Source of the DNA: Christensenella sp. UBA4675
GTDB taxonomy: Bacteria > Bacillota > Clostridia > Christensenellales > Borkfalkiaceae
Assembly (NCBI GenBank): GCA_002405165.1
Contig: DHLF01000004.1
Location: forward strand, 186,952 to 250,951
Direction of reading: 5' to 3'
Length of the DNA: 64,000 nt
This document shows, in pieces, positions 24,339 through 32,868 of this stretch. The notes beneath the pieces are model-generated. The model was not told the DNA's origin. It saw only the letters and a program-made list of their open reading frames with translations, and did not search any database. The translations under genes and the position numbers were made by a program. Numbering within the stretch: the first letter of the stretch is position 1; each line of letters begins with the position of its first letter.

Positions 24339-24650
24339 TTAGATTTTTTTTATAGTTTTTATATATAACTTATTTAAAGTTACTTCGTTTTTTATTCCTT
24401 TCTTTTCAGTTTGTACGGTAACGAAATTATCGTCTACGGAAATTATTATTCCTTTTATGGTTTCATTGCTATCAAAACAGTTAATGGCTACATTTGCCTG
24501 TTCAGAGCTAAGTTTTTCTAAAATGCCCATAATTTCTTTGTTCTCCCTAAAAAATATTCTTTTTGCTATTAAAGCAATTACAAACCTTTTTCTTTCGTAA
24601 ATTAGTATTATAAATACTATTAAAATAGAAATAAAAAATAAGTAGTCCAT
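24339..24650 (-). CDS. Small membrane protein of unknown function between pgk and tpiA
   Basis: A 103-residue product with one N-terminal membrane helix (about residues 3-19), a basic segment (ERKRFVIALIAKRIFFRENK) and a C-terminal beta-rich part (about residues 55-100) resembling a small SH3-like barrel. I do not recognise the family. Its ATG lies 2 nt after the pgk stop with no real Shine-Dalgarno, so translation is probably coupled to pgk. It is followed by tpiA 12 bases later. The sequence hints at a YajC-like layout, but there is no specific motif to support this. Confidence 0.65.
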   Translation of the reverse strand: MDYLFFISILIVFIILIYERKRFVIALIAKRIFFRENKEIMGILEKLSSEQANVAINCFDSNETIKGIIISVDDNFVTVQTEKKGIKNEVTLNKLYIKTIKKI

Positions 24651-24652
24651 TA

Positions 24653-25969
24653 TCAGTCTTTATCGTTAAGGCACTCTATTCCGGGCAATTTTTTACCTTC
24701 GAATAATTCTAGAGAAGCTCCGCCTCCCGTAGAAATGTGCGTCATTTTATCTGCAAATCCTAATTGCTTAACCGCCGCCGCACTGTCACCACCGCCGATT
24801 ATAGTCGTAGCATTAGTACATTCTGCCAAAGTTTTAGCGATAAATTTAGTACCTTCCGCTAAAATCGGGTTTTCGAATACTCCCATAGGTCCGTTCCAAA
24901 TAATTGTTTTAGCGTTTTTTAAAGCGCTAGCAAATAACTCTCTCGTCTTAGGTCCGATATCGAGTCCCATTTCGTCTGCGGGAATTTTACCTGCGTCGTA
25001 AACTTGAACGTCTATTTTAGCGTCAATCGGGTCGGGGAAATTTTTTGTTACGACAGAATCGATGGGAAGATAAATCTTTTTACCGAGTTCTTTCGCTTTA
25101 TTTAACATATCTAAGCAATATCCGATTTTTTCGTCGTCTACAAGCGAAGTACCTACTTCTAATCCCTGAGCTTTCATAAAGGTGTATGCCATACCGCCAC
25201 CGATAATTAAGCTATCGCATTTTTCAAGAAGGTTAGAAATAACGTTAAGCTTGTCCGCCACCTTTGCCCCGCCTAAAATCGCAACGAAAGGTCTAACGGG
25301 ATGTTCTAACGCATCTGCCATAACAGAAAGTTCTTTTTCGATTAAAAATCCGCAAACGGCGGTTTTAACAAAACCGTATTCTACTATTGCAGCGGTAGAC
25401 GCATGCGAACGATGTGCCGTTCCGAAAGCGTCGTTTACGTAAATATCGCAAAAACTAGCTAATTTTTTACAGAATTCTTCATCTCTTTTTTCTTCGCCTG
25501 CTTCGAAACGAGTATTTTCTAATAATACTACGTCCCCGTCTTTCATCTCGCTTACCGCTTTTTTAGCACTTTCACCTACAACGTCGGTTGCAAACGTTAC
25601 TTTTTTACCGAGTTTTTCAGATAATTTTTCGGCAACGGGTCTTAAAGTGAATTTTTTAATATCGCCTTTTGCTTTTTCAATCATTTTAGCTTTTGCTTCT
25701 TCTCTTTCGTTTTCAGGTAAAGCTTCCAACGCCTTTTTTTCTTTTTTGTTTAAAGAAAATCCTTCCGTAAATATATTATGAGGTTTACCCATGTGCGAGC
25801 AAAGTATTACCTTTGCGCCGTGGTCGATTAAATATTTAATCGTGGGAAGCGCACCGTCGATACGGTTATCGTCCGTAATAACTCCGTCTTTCATAGGAAC
25901 GTTAAAGTCAACTCTGACTAAACATCTTTTACCTTTTACGTCTACGTCTCTAATAGTCTTTTTGTTCAT
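24653..25969 (-). CDS. pgk: Phosphoglycerate kinase with an N-domain insertion
   Basis: A glycolytic enzyme making ATP from 1,3-bisphosphoglycerate. Family motifs are intact: RVDFNVPM, CSHMGKP, VNDAFGTAHRSHAS, the FVAILGGAKVADK segment, and IIGGGDSAAAV at the nucleotide site. At 438 residues it is about 40 longer than typical bacterial enzymes. The extra residues are a charged, Lys/Glu-rich stretch between SHMGKP and LRPVA (about residues 63-98), predicted helical. AAGGAG lies 6 nt before the ATG. It leads the pgk-small protein-tpiA operon from the promoter at 26010-26038. Confidence 0.96.
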   Translation of the reverse strand: MNKKTIRDVDVKGKRCLVRVDFNVPMKDGVITDDNRIDGALPTIKYLIDHGAKVILCSHMGKPHNIFTEGFSLNKKEKKALEALPENEREEAKAKMIEKAKGDIKKFTLRPVAEKLSEKLGKKVTFATDVVGESAKKAVSEMKDGDVVLLENTRFEAGEEKRDEEFCKKLASFCDIYVNDAFGTAHRSHASTAAIVEYGFVKTAVCGFLIEKELSVMADALEHPVRPFVAILGGAKVADKLNVISNLLEKCDSLIIGGGMAYTFMKAQGLEVGTSLVDDEKIGYCLDMLNKAKELGKKIYLPIDSVVTKNFPDPIDAKIDVQVYDAGKIPADEMGLDIGPKTRELFASALKNAKTIIWNGPMGVFENPILAEGTKFIAKTLAECTNATTIIGGGDSAAAVKQLGFADKMTHISTGGGASLELFEGKKLPGIECLNDKD

Positions 25970-26009
25970 AAAAATCTCCTTTTAGATTTTTCTTATATAA
26001 TTTACACTT

Positions 26010-26038
26010 ATAATATACCTTTTAAACGTTTTTGTCAA
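26010..26038 (-). promoter_or_regulatory. Sigma-A type promoter of pgk
   Basis: TTGACA (26033-26038) and TATTAT (26010-26015) are separated by 17 bases on the minus strand. The predicted start is near 26003, giving a short leader with AAGGAG before pgk. Confidence 0.75.
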
Positions 26039-27002
26039 TAATTTTATTTTTCTTTTGTTTGAAAAAACCTTTAAAATTTACGTTAGTCAGCTTTACGAAG
26101 AATTTTAAAAACGGCAAAACCAATAAAGAAGTAACTAAATTATATAAGGTGTGGAAATTCGCAAGTTGCCTTTCGGGTTTGCAAGATAGTCCCGTAAAGG
26201 TTTTTTGTATAAAATTAGGAAATTTTATAACGAGCGGAGTAAACAATATCGCCCCGAATACGTTTATTAAAAGGTTAAAATACGCGCATTTTTTCCCCAT
26301 AACATTTTTATCGACCGAAAACAAAATTACCCCTACGCAACTTCCGACGTTCGCCCCTAAAATTAAAAACGCGTTTTGTGAAAAACATAAAACGCTCTGC
26401 TCGGACAAAATTACCATTATTCCCGTTAAAACCGAACTCGACTGCAAAATTGCGGGAAACATTATTCCGTAAAACATTAAAAGAAACGGATTTTTTACGG
26501 TAAAAATTCTCATAAAAAACTCGTAACGCTCAAAGTAAGTTGCGCAAGGCGAAATTAATTTAATTCCTATAAAAATAAAGCCGAACCCCGTAAGCATAAG
26601 TCCGCACGTTTTAGTCTTTTTAACGCTTGCCATTATTACCCCGATAAAAGATAAAAAACAAGCGATAAGCGATATATCGAAGGACATATTCGTTAAAGAA
26701 ATCAACTGCGTAGTCATAGTTGTCCCCACGTTTACGCCTACAATTACGGCGCATGCGTTTAAAAGCGATAAACACCCCGCGTCCACCAGCGACACTAACG
26801 CGGAATTTACCGCAACGCTACTTTGACTTATCGCGCTGACAACCGTTCCCGTCATAAAAGACGTGGTAGAATTTTTGGCGAATTTTTTTAATAAAAAATT
26901 CATTTTGCCCGTGAGTAGTTTTTCGCAATTTTCGCATAAAAGCCGAATTCCGAGAATAAATACCGAAAGTCCTCCGAAAAAAATCAAAACGTTTTCAAGC
27001 AT
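26022..27002 (-). CDS. Na+/Pi cotransporter family protein, PhoU-less
   Basis: A 326-residue integral membrane protein with about eight membrane segments. It carries the duplicated QSS signature of type II Na/phosphate cotransporters: AISQSSVAVNSALV near residue 58 and ILQSSSVLTGIMV near residue 188. The GVNVGTT and GANVGSC motifs are also typical. Many bacterial homologues carry a C-terminal PhoU-like domain; this one ends right after the membrane part. A Shine-Dalgarno (TAGGT) is present. It ends inside the pgk promoter region and is monocistronic. Transport of phosphate is inferred from the family. Confidence 0.85.
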   Translation of the reverse strand: MLENVLIFFGGLSVFILGIRLLCENCEKLLTGKMNFLLKKFAKNSTTSFMTGTVVSAISQSSVAVNSALVSLVDAGCLSLLNACAVIVGVNVGTTMTTQLISLTNMSFDISLIACFLSFIGVIMASVKKTKTCGLMLTGFGFIFIGIKLISPCATYFERYEFFMRIFTVKNPFLLMFYGIMFPAILQSSSVLTGIMVILSEQSVLCFSQNAFLILGANVGSCVGVILFSVDKNVMGKKCAYFNLLINVFGAILFTPLVIKFPNFIQKTFTGLSCKPERQLANFHTLYNLVTSLLVLPFLKFFVKLTNVNFKGFFKQKKNKIIDKNV

Positions 27003-27051
27003 AGTTTTACCTACTTAAATATATGCCGAAAATTTTTTGTTATTCTTTTAC

Positions 27052-27088
27052 AAAAAGCAAAAAAGTCGCTTTCAAAAAGAAAACGACT
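27052..27088 (-). terminator. Terminator after trmL
   Basis: AGTCG-c-TTTC pairs with GAAA-a-CGACT (27064-27088), and on the minus strand TTTTTTGCTTTTT follows. It lies about 75 bases after the trmL stop and just before the Na/Pi gene. Confidence 0.7.
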
Positions 27089-27161
27089 AAAATTTTATTT
27101 TAAATTAAACTTACAAAATATTCTTTGTAAATTTTTAATATTAGTGGTCTAAATATTTTTT

Positions 27162-27653
27162 TTAATAACCCCTACCCGTAAGCTCCCCTTCAAGTTTTAA
27201 ATCGTTAAAATCTTGTTGGCGTAAAGCCTCGTAAACGGCAACCGCAACGGTATTCGACAAATTTAAGGAGCGCAATTTATCCTTCATGGGAAGTCTTACA
27301 GTCGTATCGTAATTTTTTTCAAGTAACGGTTCGGGAAGTCCCATTGTTTCCTTGCCGAAAACTAAAAAATCCCCGTCCTTATACTTCGGTTCGGTATAAA
27401 CCTTTTTACCTTTCGTAGAAAAAAAGTAAAAAGTAGAACTAGGAAACTTTTCTCTTAACTCGTCAAAGCTGTCGTAAAAACGAAAATCCGCGTAAGACCA
27501 GTAATCTAGTCCCGCTCTTTTTAAATGCTTGTCCGACAAATCGAAACCGATAGGTTTTACAATATGTAAAACGCTGTCGGTTGCCGCGCAAGTCCTAATG
27601 ATATTTCCCGTATTTTGCGGAATTTCTGGTTCTACTAAAACTATATTTATCAT
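27162..27653 (-). CDS. trmL: tRNA (cytidine/uridine(34)-2'-O)-methyltransferase TrmL (SPOUT)
   Basis: A 163-residue SPOUT-fold enzyme that methylates the ribose of the wobble base in leucine tRNAs. The N-terminal EPEIPQNTGNIIRTCAAT, motif 2 in LVFGKETMGLP and motif 3 in LRSLNLSNTVAVAVYEAL, which builds the SAM-binding knot, are all present. AAGGAG lies 5 nt before the ATG. It follows the nitrilase-like gene and probably shares its transcript. Confidence 0.93.
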   Translation of the reverse strand: MINIVLVEPEIPQNTGNIIRTCAATDSVLHIVKPIGFDLSDKHLKRAGLDYWSYADFRFYDSFDELREKFPSSTFYFFSTKGKKVYTEPKYKDGDFLVFGKETMGLPEPLLEKNYDTTVRLPMKDKLRSLNLSNTVAVAVYEALRQQDFNDLKLEGELTGRGY

Positions 27654-27707
27654 ATTTCTCCTTAGATTTTATCCGTTTAAAATATAACGACTTTAAAATG
27701 TATTTTA

Positions 27708-28361
27708 TTATTCGTACGCTTCTCCCCTTTGTTTGGAAAGAATTTCTCTGTAACTTTTTTTCGTAGTAATATCGTGAACGTGAACGCCGTCCGGCGAAGA
27801 AAACAAAGTTTCTCCTTTGCAAGACGCCATACTAAAATTTTGCGCGCATACGCAAATAGGCACGCCGTACAATACAGAATAAGAACGCATTACAACGCTA
27901 GGTTTATAATCGTTAACGGTTTTATATACGTTTATTATTAAATCCGCTTCGCATAGCGACATACTTTTTACCGCTTGCGGAGAAAACAAGTCGTTTCCGA
28001 CAAGCACTCCTATTTTCCCTATGGAAGTGGAAATAATTTTAAATCCCCCACCGGAAGCGTATTCGTCCGTAGGCGATATACCCGTCATATCGGCAATCCC
28101 CACGATTTTCCCTTTATCGGCTATAATTGCGGACAATTTTTTAGTTCCGTAATTATCGCTTACGCAACCGCATATTACTATAGATTTCGTTTTACCCGAA
28201 AGTCTGCCTAGCTTTACCAATTCTTCCGTTTCGCCTTTCAATTCTTTTTTGTAATTGAGTTCTTTAATCCCATTAAAAGAAAAAACTATTACCTCTGCGT
28301 TATCGCTTTCTTCCACTTTAAAAGCGTCTGCCTGCCCTTCTGTTACGAAACAAACTCTCAT
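27708..28361 (-). CDS. Carbon-nitrogen hydrolase (nitrilase)-like protein, active site probably lost
   Basis: A 217-residue protein whose layout follows the nitrilase superfamily: a central SAIIADKGKIVGIADMTG strand pair, GKIGVLVGNDLFSPQAVKS, then ADLIINVYKT, and VPICVCAQNF in place of the usual NRVG segment. The catalytic Cys expected in the IxxCxDxxFPE motif is replaced (VGNDLF). The catalytic Lys (usually YRKxHL) is also not visible (IADMTG). It is therefore likely a non-catalytic or diverged member. AGGGG precedes the ATG. It lies between dusB and trmL; the role is unknown. Confidence 0.6.
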   Translation of the reverse strand: MRVCFVTEGQADAFKVEESDNAEVIVFSFNGIKELNYKKELKGETEELVKLGRLSGKTKSIVICGCVSDNYGTKKLSAIIADKGKIVGIADMTGISPTDEYASGGGFKIISTSIGKIGVLVGNDLFSPQAVKSMSLCEADLIINVYKTVNDYKPSVVMRSYSVLYGVPICVCAQNFSMASCKGETLFSSPDGVHVHDITTKKSYREILSKQRGEAYE

Positions 28362-28408
28362 TTTTTTTACCCCTGCTTTTTCATTATACTAAAAGTTAGG
28401 GGAAAATG

Positions 28409-29338
28409 TTAAAACTCTAAATCGGATAAAATATTTTTTATCTCTCCAACGCTTTTAGCGGAACAAACTTTAATTTTAGCTTGCTTAGAATTTTTAACGC
28501 TTTTTAAATAAAGGTTTATAGCTTTTCTCATGGTAACAGCTATAACTTCGTCGGGATAAACGGTAGACATTAAATCCAACTGTTTATAAAGTAAACTTTT
28601 AACGCTTACTTTTTCTTTTCCTAAAATTTCGGAAATAAGAGTAGGTTTTTCTATAACTCCGCGTGCGAGCATCGCCCCGTCCGCATGCGACAAAATCATT
28701 GCTTTTTCAAAATCGGTTTTAGAAAATATCCCGCCGTTTACTATTACGGGTATAGAAACAGAATCTTTAACTTTGCTTACCAATTCGTAATCGCACTCGC
28801 CCGAATAAATTGCAGTTTTGCTCCTAGCGTGTATTGTTATCATATCGGCTCCGCTGTCAAAACAAGCCTTAGCAAAATCTAAGATAACAGGGTTATTTTT
28901 AGTTATTCCGAGCCTTGTTTTTACCGTAATTATCTTGCCCGATTTTTTACATTCTTTAATTATGGAAGAAGCAAGATTAAAATCGTTTAACAAAGCGCTA
29001 CCTTCGCCGTTATTGTAAATTTTTGGCATAGGACATCCCATGTTAATATCTACGATTTTAAATTTTTCAAGCTCTTTTTTTTCGCATGCTCTACGCATAA
29101 TTTCGGGTTCGCTCCCGAATATTTGAACGCAAGTTTTTTCCGCGTCGCCGTAAAGCATATCTATAGTTTTTTTATTGTCGTAACAAAGGGCTTTCGCGCT
29201 GACCATTTCGGTATAGACAAGCCCCGCCCCGAGCGACAAACAAATATTTCTAAAAGCAAAATCCGTAAAAGACGCAAGGGGTGCGACAAACACGTTATTT
29301 TCGGTTATGTAATTTCCTATTTTTACGCTTTTTATCAT
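28409..29338 (-). CDS. dus: tRNA-dihydrouridine synthase (DusB type)
   Basis: A 309-residue FMN-dependent TIM-barrel enzyme that reduces uridine to dihydrouridine in tRNA. Signatures: VAPLASFTDFAFRNICLSLG at the start, VDINMGCPMPKI with the catalytic Cys, KTRLGI, ITIHARSK, PVIVNGGIF and DGAMLARGV for FMN binding. The ATG lies a few bases after the mazG stop without a strong Shine-Dalgarno, so coupling to that gene is likely. Confidence 0.92.
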   Translation of the reverse strand: MIKSVKIGNYITENNVFVAPLASFTDFAFRNICLSLGAGLVYTEMVSAKALCYDNKKTIDMLYGDAEKTCVQIFGSEPEIMRRACEKKELEKFKIVDINMGCPMPKIYNNGEGSALLNDFNLASSIIKECKKSGKIITVKTRLGITKNNPVILDFAKACFDSGADMITIHARSKTAIYSGECDYELVSKVKDSVSIPVIVNGGIFSKTDFEKAMILSHADGAMLARGVIEKPTLISEILGKEKVSVKSLLYKQLDLMSTVYPDEVIAVTMRKAINLYLKSVKNSKQAKIKVCSAKSVGEIKNILSDLEF

Positions 29339-29344
29339 AATTTT

Positions 29345-30622
29345 TTACTTGTTTAAATTTTCCCTTTCTTGCACTTTTAAAATATAATCTTCAATTACTT
29401 TCGTAAGCTCTTCTTCCGCGTCTACCCCTTTTACGTAAGCTAATTTACAGACCGAAAACAAAAGCTCCCCAACGCTTGTAAAATTTTTAATTTCGTTTAT
29501 AACGGCTTGTTCCTGCACGGCATCGTTAAATCCCTTAACTGCCCTTTTAAAAGTTTTTTGTGCGCGTATTAGCGCAGGATAAATTTTAGGAACGGCTTTT
29601 ACGTCATCGGTTACGGTCGTTAAATTTTTTTCTATATGTTTATTTTTTTCCCATACTTCCAACGCGCGACTAGCGTCTTGCGCGTTATCTTGTCCGAAAA
29701 CGTGAGTATGACGGGTGATAAGTTTAGAACACACCCTAGATATAACGTCAGAATTTGTAAAAGCTCCCCTTTCTTGCCCGAATACCGTATGAAAAGCGCA
29801 TTGCAGTAACACGTCGCCAATTTCTTCTTCTATTTTATCGTCGTCGTCAAGCTTTATCGCGTCGACTAGTTCGTAACACTCTTCAATTAAATTTTTTAAA
29901 ATGCTGTCGGCAGTTTGAACTTTATCCCACGGACAACCGTTAGGCGCACGCAAAATATTTATTATCGAAATTATATCGTCGTAACAAAATCTTTGTTTTT
30001 CTTGTAATTTTTTATCGGGCAAAATAAACACGGGGTTTATTGCAAAATTTTCTTCCCTGTCAAGCTCGTAAACTTTTATTTTTATTATTTTTTCGCCCGA
30101 AACCAAAAAGCCAACACACTCTTCGCCGAATAAGTCGGACAACTTTTCCTTAACTTTACTAGCGGTGAAAAAATCGCCCATATCGTAAACGACAAGGGGC
30201 AACGTCGCTCCCGATTTTAATAAATTTACGTCGAATGCGGAAACGGCGGTGTAATTTATCCCTAACGCATTTTTCGCAAGCGCGCTTTCGGTTTTACTTA
30301 CTCCGTTAAAAACTTTAACGTTTTTTGTTCTTGATAAAATAATTCGGCAACATTCGTCTTCGCAAACCGCTCCGTCAACTAAAAAACAACAATCTTTATT
30401 TTTTAATATTTCTTTTACAATTTTTTTATTGAGTGTATCGAAAGACCTGCTAGAATTATAAAAGTCATCGAAGGTCGTAAAAGGCAAACCTTCTTTTATT
30501 AAAAATTTACAACTTTTCGAATCGGAAGTCCTTACAAAAATTTTATCGCACTCTTTTAACTTTTTGTATGCGTTTAACGAAATATCTCCGTCGTTTACGC
30601 CAAACCCTATTAAAGTAATCAT
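29345..30622 (-). CDS. YabN-type protein: SAM-methylase-like domain fused to MazG NTP pyrophosphohydrolase
   Basis: A 425-residue two-domain protein. The N-terminal half (residues 1-200) has a tetrapyrrole-methylase fold start (ITLIGFGVNDGDIS). The C-terminal half is MazG, with RAPNGCPWDKVQTADSI, LIEECYELVDAI, the Mg-binding EEIGDVLLQ and TRHTHVFGQD. It likely hydrolyses non-canonical or (d)NTPs to monophosphates. The fusion matches Bacillus YabN, which lies next to spoVT and spoVB-like genes, as here. The start at 30622 has AAGGTG 5 nt upstream; a longer frame to 30667 lacks support. The function of the methylase-like half is not established. Confidence 0.9.
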   Translation of the reverse strand: MITLIGFGVNDGDISLNAYKKLKECDKIFVRTSDSKSCKFLIKEGLPFTTFDDFYNSSRSFDTLNKKIVKEILKNKDCCFLVDGAVCEDECCRIILSRTKNVKVFNGVSKTESALAKNALGINYTAVSAFDVNLLKSGATLPLVVYDMGDFFTASKVKEKLSDLFGEECVGFLVSGEKIIKIKVYELDREENFAINPVFILPDKKLQEKQRFCYDDIISIINILRAPNGCPWDKVQTADSILKNLIEECYELVDAIKLDDDDKIEEEIGDVLLQCAFHTVFGQERGAFTNSDVISRVCSKLITRHTHVFGQDNAQDASRALEVWEKNKHIEKNLTTVTDDVKAVPKIYPALIRAQKTFKRAVKGFNDAVQEQAVINEIKNFTSVGELLFSVCKLAYVKGVDAEEELTKVIEDYILKVQERENLNK

Positions 30623-30691
30623 AAATTCACCTTTAATAAGAATACAACTTTTCGGAAAAATAATCAAGAAAAAGTTTAGTAGAAAAAAAAT

Positions 30692-32014
30692 CTACTTAAC
30701 TCTTTTTAAAGGTTTAAATATTACGTCTACTAAATCTTGCCGTGGTTGCCGTTTAAATAATATGATAAAATTTAATAACACGCACAATCCGAAACTCGCT
30801 ACGTCCGACAAGGCGGTAGCGAAAATATTTAAAGACGGATAAAACAAAAACACTAACGAAAACGCTATTTTAAAAAGCATTGAAAACCCAAGCGTTATAC
30901 ACGGAACGTAAAGTTTTCCTTTTGCAATAAATATCGCGTTAGTCGTTTGTATTAAAGACATTAAAAGCACCGTAAAAGATGCCGTTTTCAATAAATTTAT
31001 AAGCGTGATTTTTTCTTGCGGTTTTAAATTAAAATACACAATTTTAACCATTAAAGGAGAGAATATAAAGACCAAAAACGAGCATATAGCCCCGCTAATT
31101 AAAGTATATACTATCGCCTTTTTAACAAAATACGATTCGTCTTTGTTTTCCGAAACTGCTTTTGAAATAAGCGGAATGCAAGCGCAAGCTATTCCGTAAC
31201 ACAGCGCAACGGGAACGCCTATAACGGATTCTACCCCACCGCTGTATAAACCGTAAAAGGTAGTTGCGGAAGTTGTGTAACGCTTTAAAATGTTAATAAT
31301 CATAAAACTGTCGGCTGTTCTTGCAAGTGGTATTAAAAGCGCGGAAAGAGTTACGGGAATTACCGTTAAAATTATACCTTTACCCGAAATTTCTTTCCCT
31401 TTTAAAAAATCTTCTTTCTTTTTGTAAAGCTTGTACACAAATAAAAAAGCAACTAGCTCTGAAAGCGTTACCGCCGAAGCGCAAAGTCCAGCGGATAAAA
31501 CCACGTTTTTTCTAAAAATAAACGCAACCGTAAGCCCGAACGCGAGTTTTACGACTTGCTCTATAATTTGGGAAATCGCAGTAGGCTTCATATTGCTTTT
31601 CCCCTGAAAATATCCCCTAAAACAAGACAAAAGGGAAGTTAAAAGTACCGACGGCGAAAGCATTATATAGCATAAATACGCTTGTTCGTTACCTTGCGTT
31701 TTAGCTGTTATTCTTCCTAGCGATAACATTAAAATCATTCCGACAAGTCCGAATACGGAAAATATTTTTAAGGATTTTTTTAATACTATTTTTTCGTCCT
31801 TTCCTTGCGAAATAAGTTTTGCCAAACTGTTAGGCACTCCGGTAGAAGAAAACGTCAACAATATGCAGTATATGGGAAAGCACATTTGATACAATCCTAT
31901 ACCTTCCGCCCCTAAAATATTAGTAAGCGGAATTCTATAAAACGCGCCTAATATTTTAGCTACTAATCCCCCGACGGAAATTGTAATCGCCCCTTTTAAA
32001 AGACTGTTTTTCAT
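30692..32014 (-). CDS. spoVB: Polysaccharide biosynthesis/flippase family protein SpoVB
   Basis: A 440-residue MOP/MATE-type flippase with about 12-14 membrane segments. The N-terminal GGLVAKILGAFYRIPLTNIL and GLYQMCFPIY motifs are characteristic of SpoVB/YabM proteins that support spore cortex formation, probably by moving lipid-linked peptidoglycan precursors. Position beside mazG (yabN) and spoVT matches Bacillus. The ATG has no Shine-Dalgarno. It overlaps as ATGA the stop of a 29-codon open frame upstream (32011-32100), so coupled translation is likely. Confidence 0.88.
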   Translation of the reverse strand: MKNSLLKGAITISVGGLVAKILGAFYRIPLTNILGAEGIGLYQMCFPIYCILLTFSSTGVPNSLAKLISQGKDEKIVLKKSLKIFSVFGLVGMILMLSLGRITAKTQGNEQAYLCYIMLSPSVLLTSLLSCFRGYFQGKSNMKPTAISQIIEQVVKLAFGLTVAFIFRKNVVLSAGLCASAVTLSELVAFLFVYKLYKKKEDFLKGKEISGKGIILTVIPVTLSALLIPLARTADSFMIINILKRYTTSATTFYGLYSGGVESVIGVPVALCYGIACACIPLISKAVSENKDESYFVKKAIVYTLISGAICSFLVFIFSPLMVKIVYFNLKPQEKITLINLLKTASFTVLLMSLIQTTNAIFIAKGKLYVPCITLGFSMLFKIAFSLVFLFYPSLNIFATALSDVASFGLCVLLNFIILFKRQPRQDLVDVIFKPLKRVK

Positions 32015-32100
32015 AGCGAAAAAGGAGTGTTTTTATTTATGCTTACCCAATAAAGCATTTTACAAGTATTTTTAATTGCTTTTTTATCTTTTCTATTCAT
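32011..32100 (-). CDS. Putative 29-residue leader peptide overlapping spoVB
   Basis: A short frame beginning MNRKDKKAIKNTC and ending NKNTPFSL, basic at the N-terminus. Its TGA overlaps the spoVB ATG as ATGA, while spoVB has no Shine-Dalgarno of its own. The frame is preceded by a weak purine-rich site (AGAGTGAG about 12 nt before ATG). This arrangement suggests it is translated to deliver ribosomes to spoVB. I recognise no homologue. It could be a chance frame, as the region is AT-rich. Confidence 0.4.
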   Translation of the reverse strand: MNRKDKKAIKNTCKMLYWVSINKNTPFSL

Positions 32101-32139
32101 AATACGTATACTCACTCTTTTAAAAAAAATCGAAAACCT

Positions 32140-32182
32140 GCTTGTAAAATTTTACAAAACTAGTATTGTAAAATAAACAAGC
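32140..32182. repeat. Short repeats TGTAAAAT / ATTTTACA between spoVT and spoVB
   Basis: A palindrome TGTAAAATTTTACA (about 32142-32156) is followed by a further TGTAAAAT copy near 32167. They lie upstream of spoVB on its transcript and could be a protein-binding site. Given the AT-richness the evidence is thin. Confidence 0.3.
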
Positions 32183-32227
32183 ATTTTAACTTGCCTACGG
32201 CAAAAACTATTTTATCTTTTAATATAT

Positions 32228-32268
32228 GTAAAGCGGAAAAATCCGCCTATAAGTTATTTAAACTTATA
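32228..32268 (-). terminator. Possible terminator after spoVT
   Basis: GCGGA AAAA TCCGC (32233-32245) and the adjacent ATAAGTT/AACTTAT pair (32250-32268) can both fold. The following minus-strand tract (TTTACATAT) is a poor U-run, so this is weak. Confidence 0.35.
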
Positions 32269-32278
32269 TTTTTCTACT

Positions 32279-32821
32279 TTACGCTAAGAATTTTCCTATA
32301 AATTCCGCCATTACTCTTACGCTTTTTATTTCCGCGTTGCCCATAATATGTTCTTCGTTACCACATAATATAACCGCGCCTAACGAGTCCCCCGCAGACA
32401 CGATTGGAACTACTACCATACTTGCGTATACTCCGTCGTCGTCATTAGCAAGCGGTATAGGAGAAGTTTTTTCCGTTACGTTTGCAACGAAACATTTTCT
32501 TTCCTTGATTAAATTTTCTAGTTTTTCGGATATAGTTTTTCCTACTAAATCTTTACTTTTATTACCCTTTGCCGAAACAATTTTTTCTCTATCGCATATA
32601 ATGGCAGTGCGTTCGTTTACAAAACGCAGGCTTTCCGCTATATCGTCGGAGACGTTTTCTATTTTCGCAACGGGCGAATATTTTTTGAAAAGCAATTCTT
32701 CTTTATCGGTATAAATTTCAAGCGGGTCGCCTTCTTTGATTCTTAGCGTTTTTCTTATTTCTTTCGGAATGACCACTCTACCGAGTTCGTCTATTCTTCT
32801 TACTATTCCCGTTTCTTTCAT
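32279..32821 (-). CDS. spoVT: Stage V sporulation protein T (AbrB/GAF transcription factor)
   Basis: A 180-residue DNA-binding regulator of forespore genes. The N-terminal AbrB swapped-hairpin domain is nearly canonical (MKETGIVRRIDELGRVVIPK, EIRKTLRIKEGDPLEIYT). The C-terminal half (about residues 60-180) is a GAF-like domain ending in VMAEFIGKFL. AAGGAG lies 6 nt before the ATG. It is a good indicator that the organism forms spores. A sigma-G-like promoter lies upstream. In Bacillus it also neighbours spoVB-like and yabN genes. Confidence 0.95.
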   Translation of the reverse strand: MKETGIVRRIDELGRVVIPKEIRKTLRIKEGDPLEIYTDKEELLFKKYSPVAKIENVSDDIAESLRFVNERTAIICDREKIVSAKGNKSKDLVGKTISEKLENLIKERKCFVANVTEKTSPIPLANDDDGVYASMVVVPIVSAGDSLGAVILCGNEEHIMGNAEIKSVRVMAEFIGKFLA

Positions 32822-32868
32822 TATTTCTCCTTTTCGCTAGACAAAAAATACAGTCTACTTTTCTAGCG

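Noticed and set aside
27595..27822. A minus-strand frame between the nitrilase-like gene and trmL
   Set aside because: It overlaps both genes in another frame and is rich in Arg/Lys/Tyr, as shadow frames are here.
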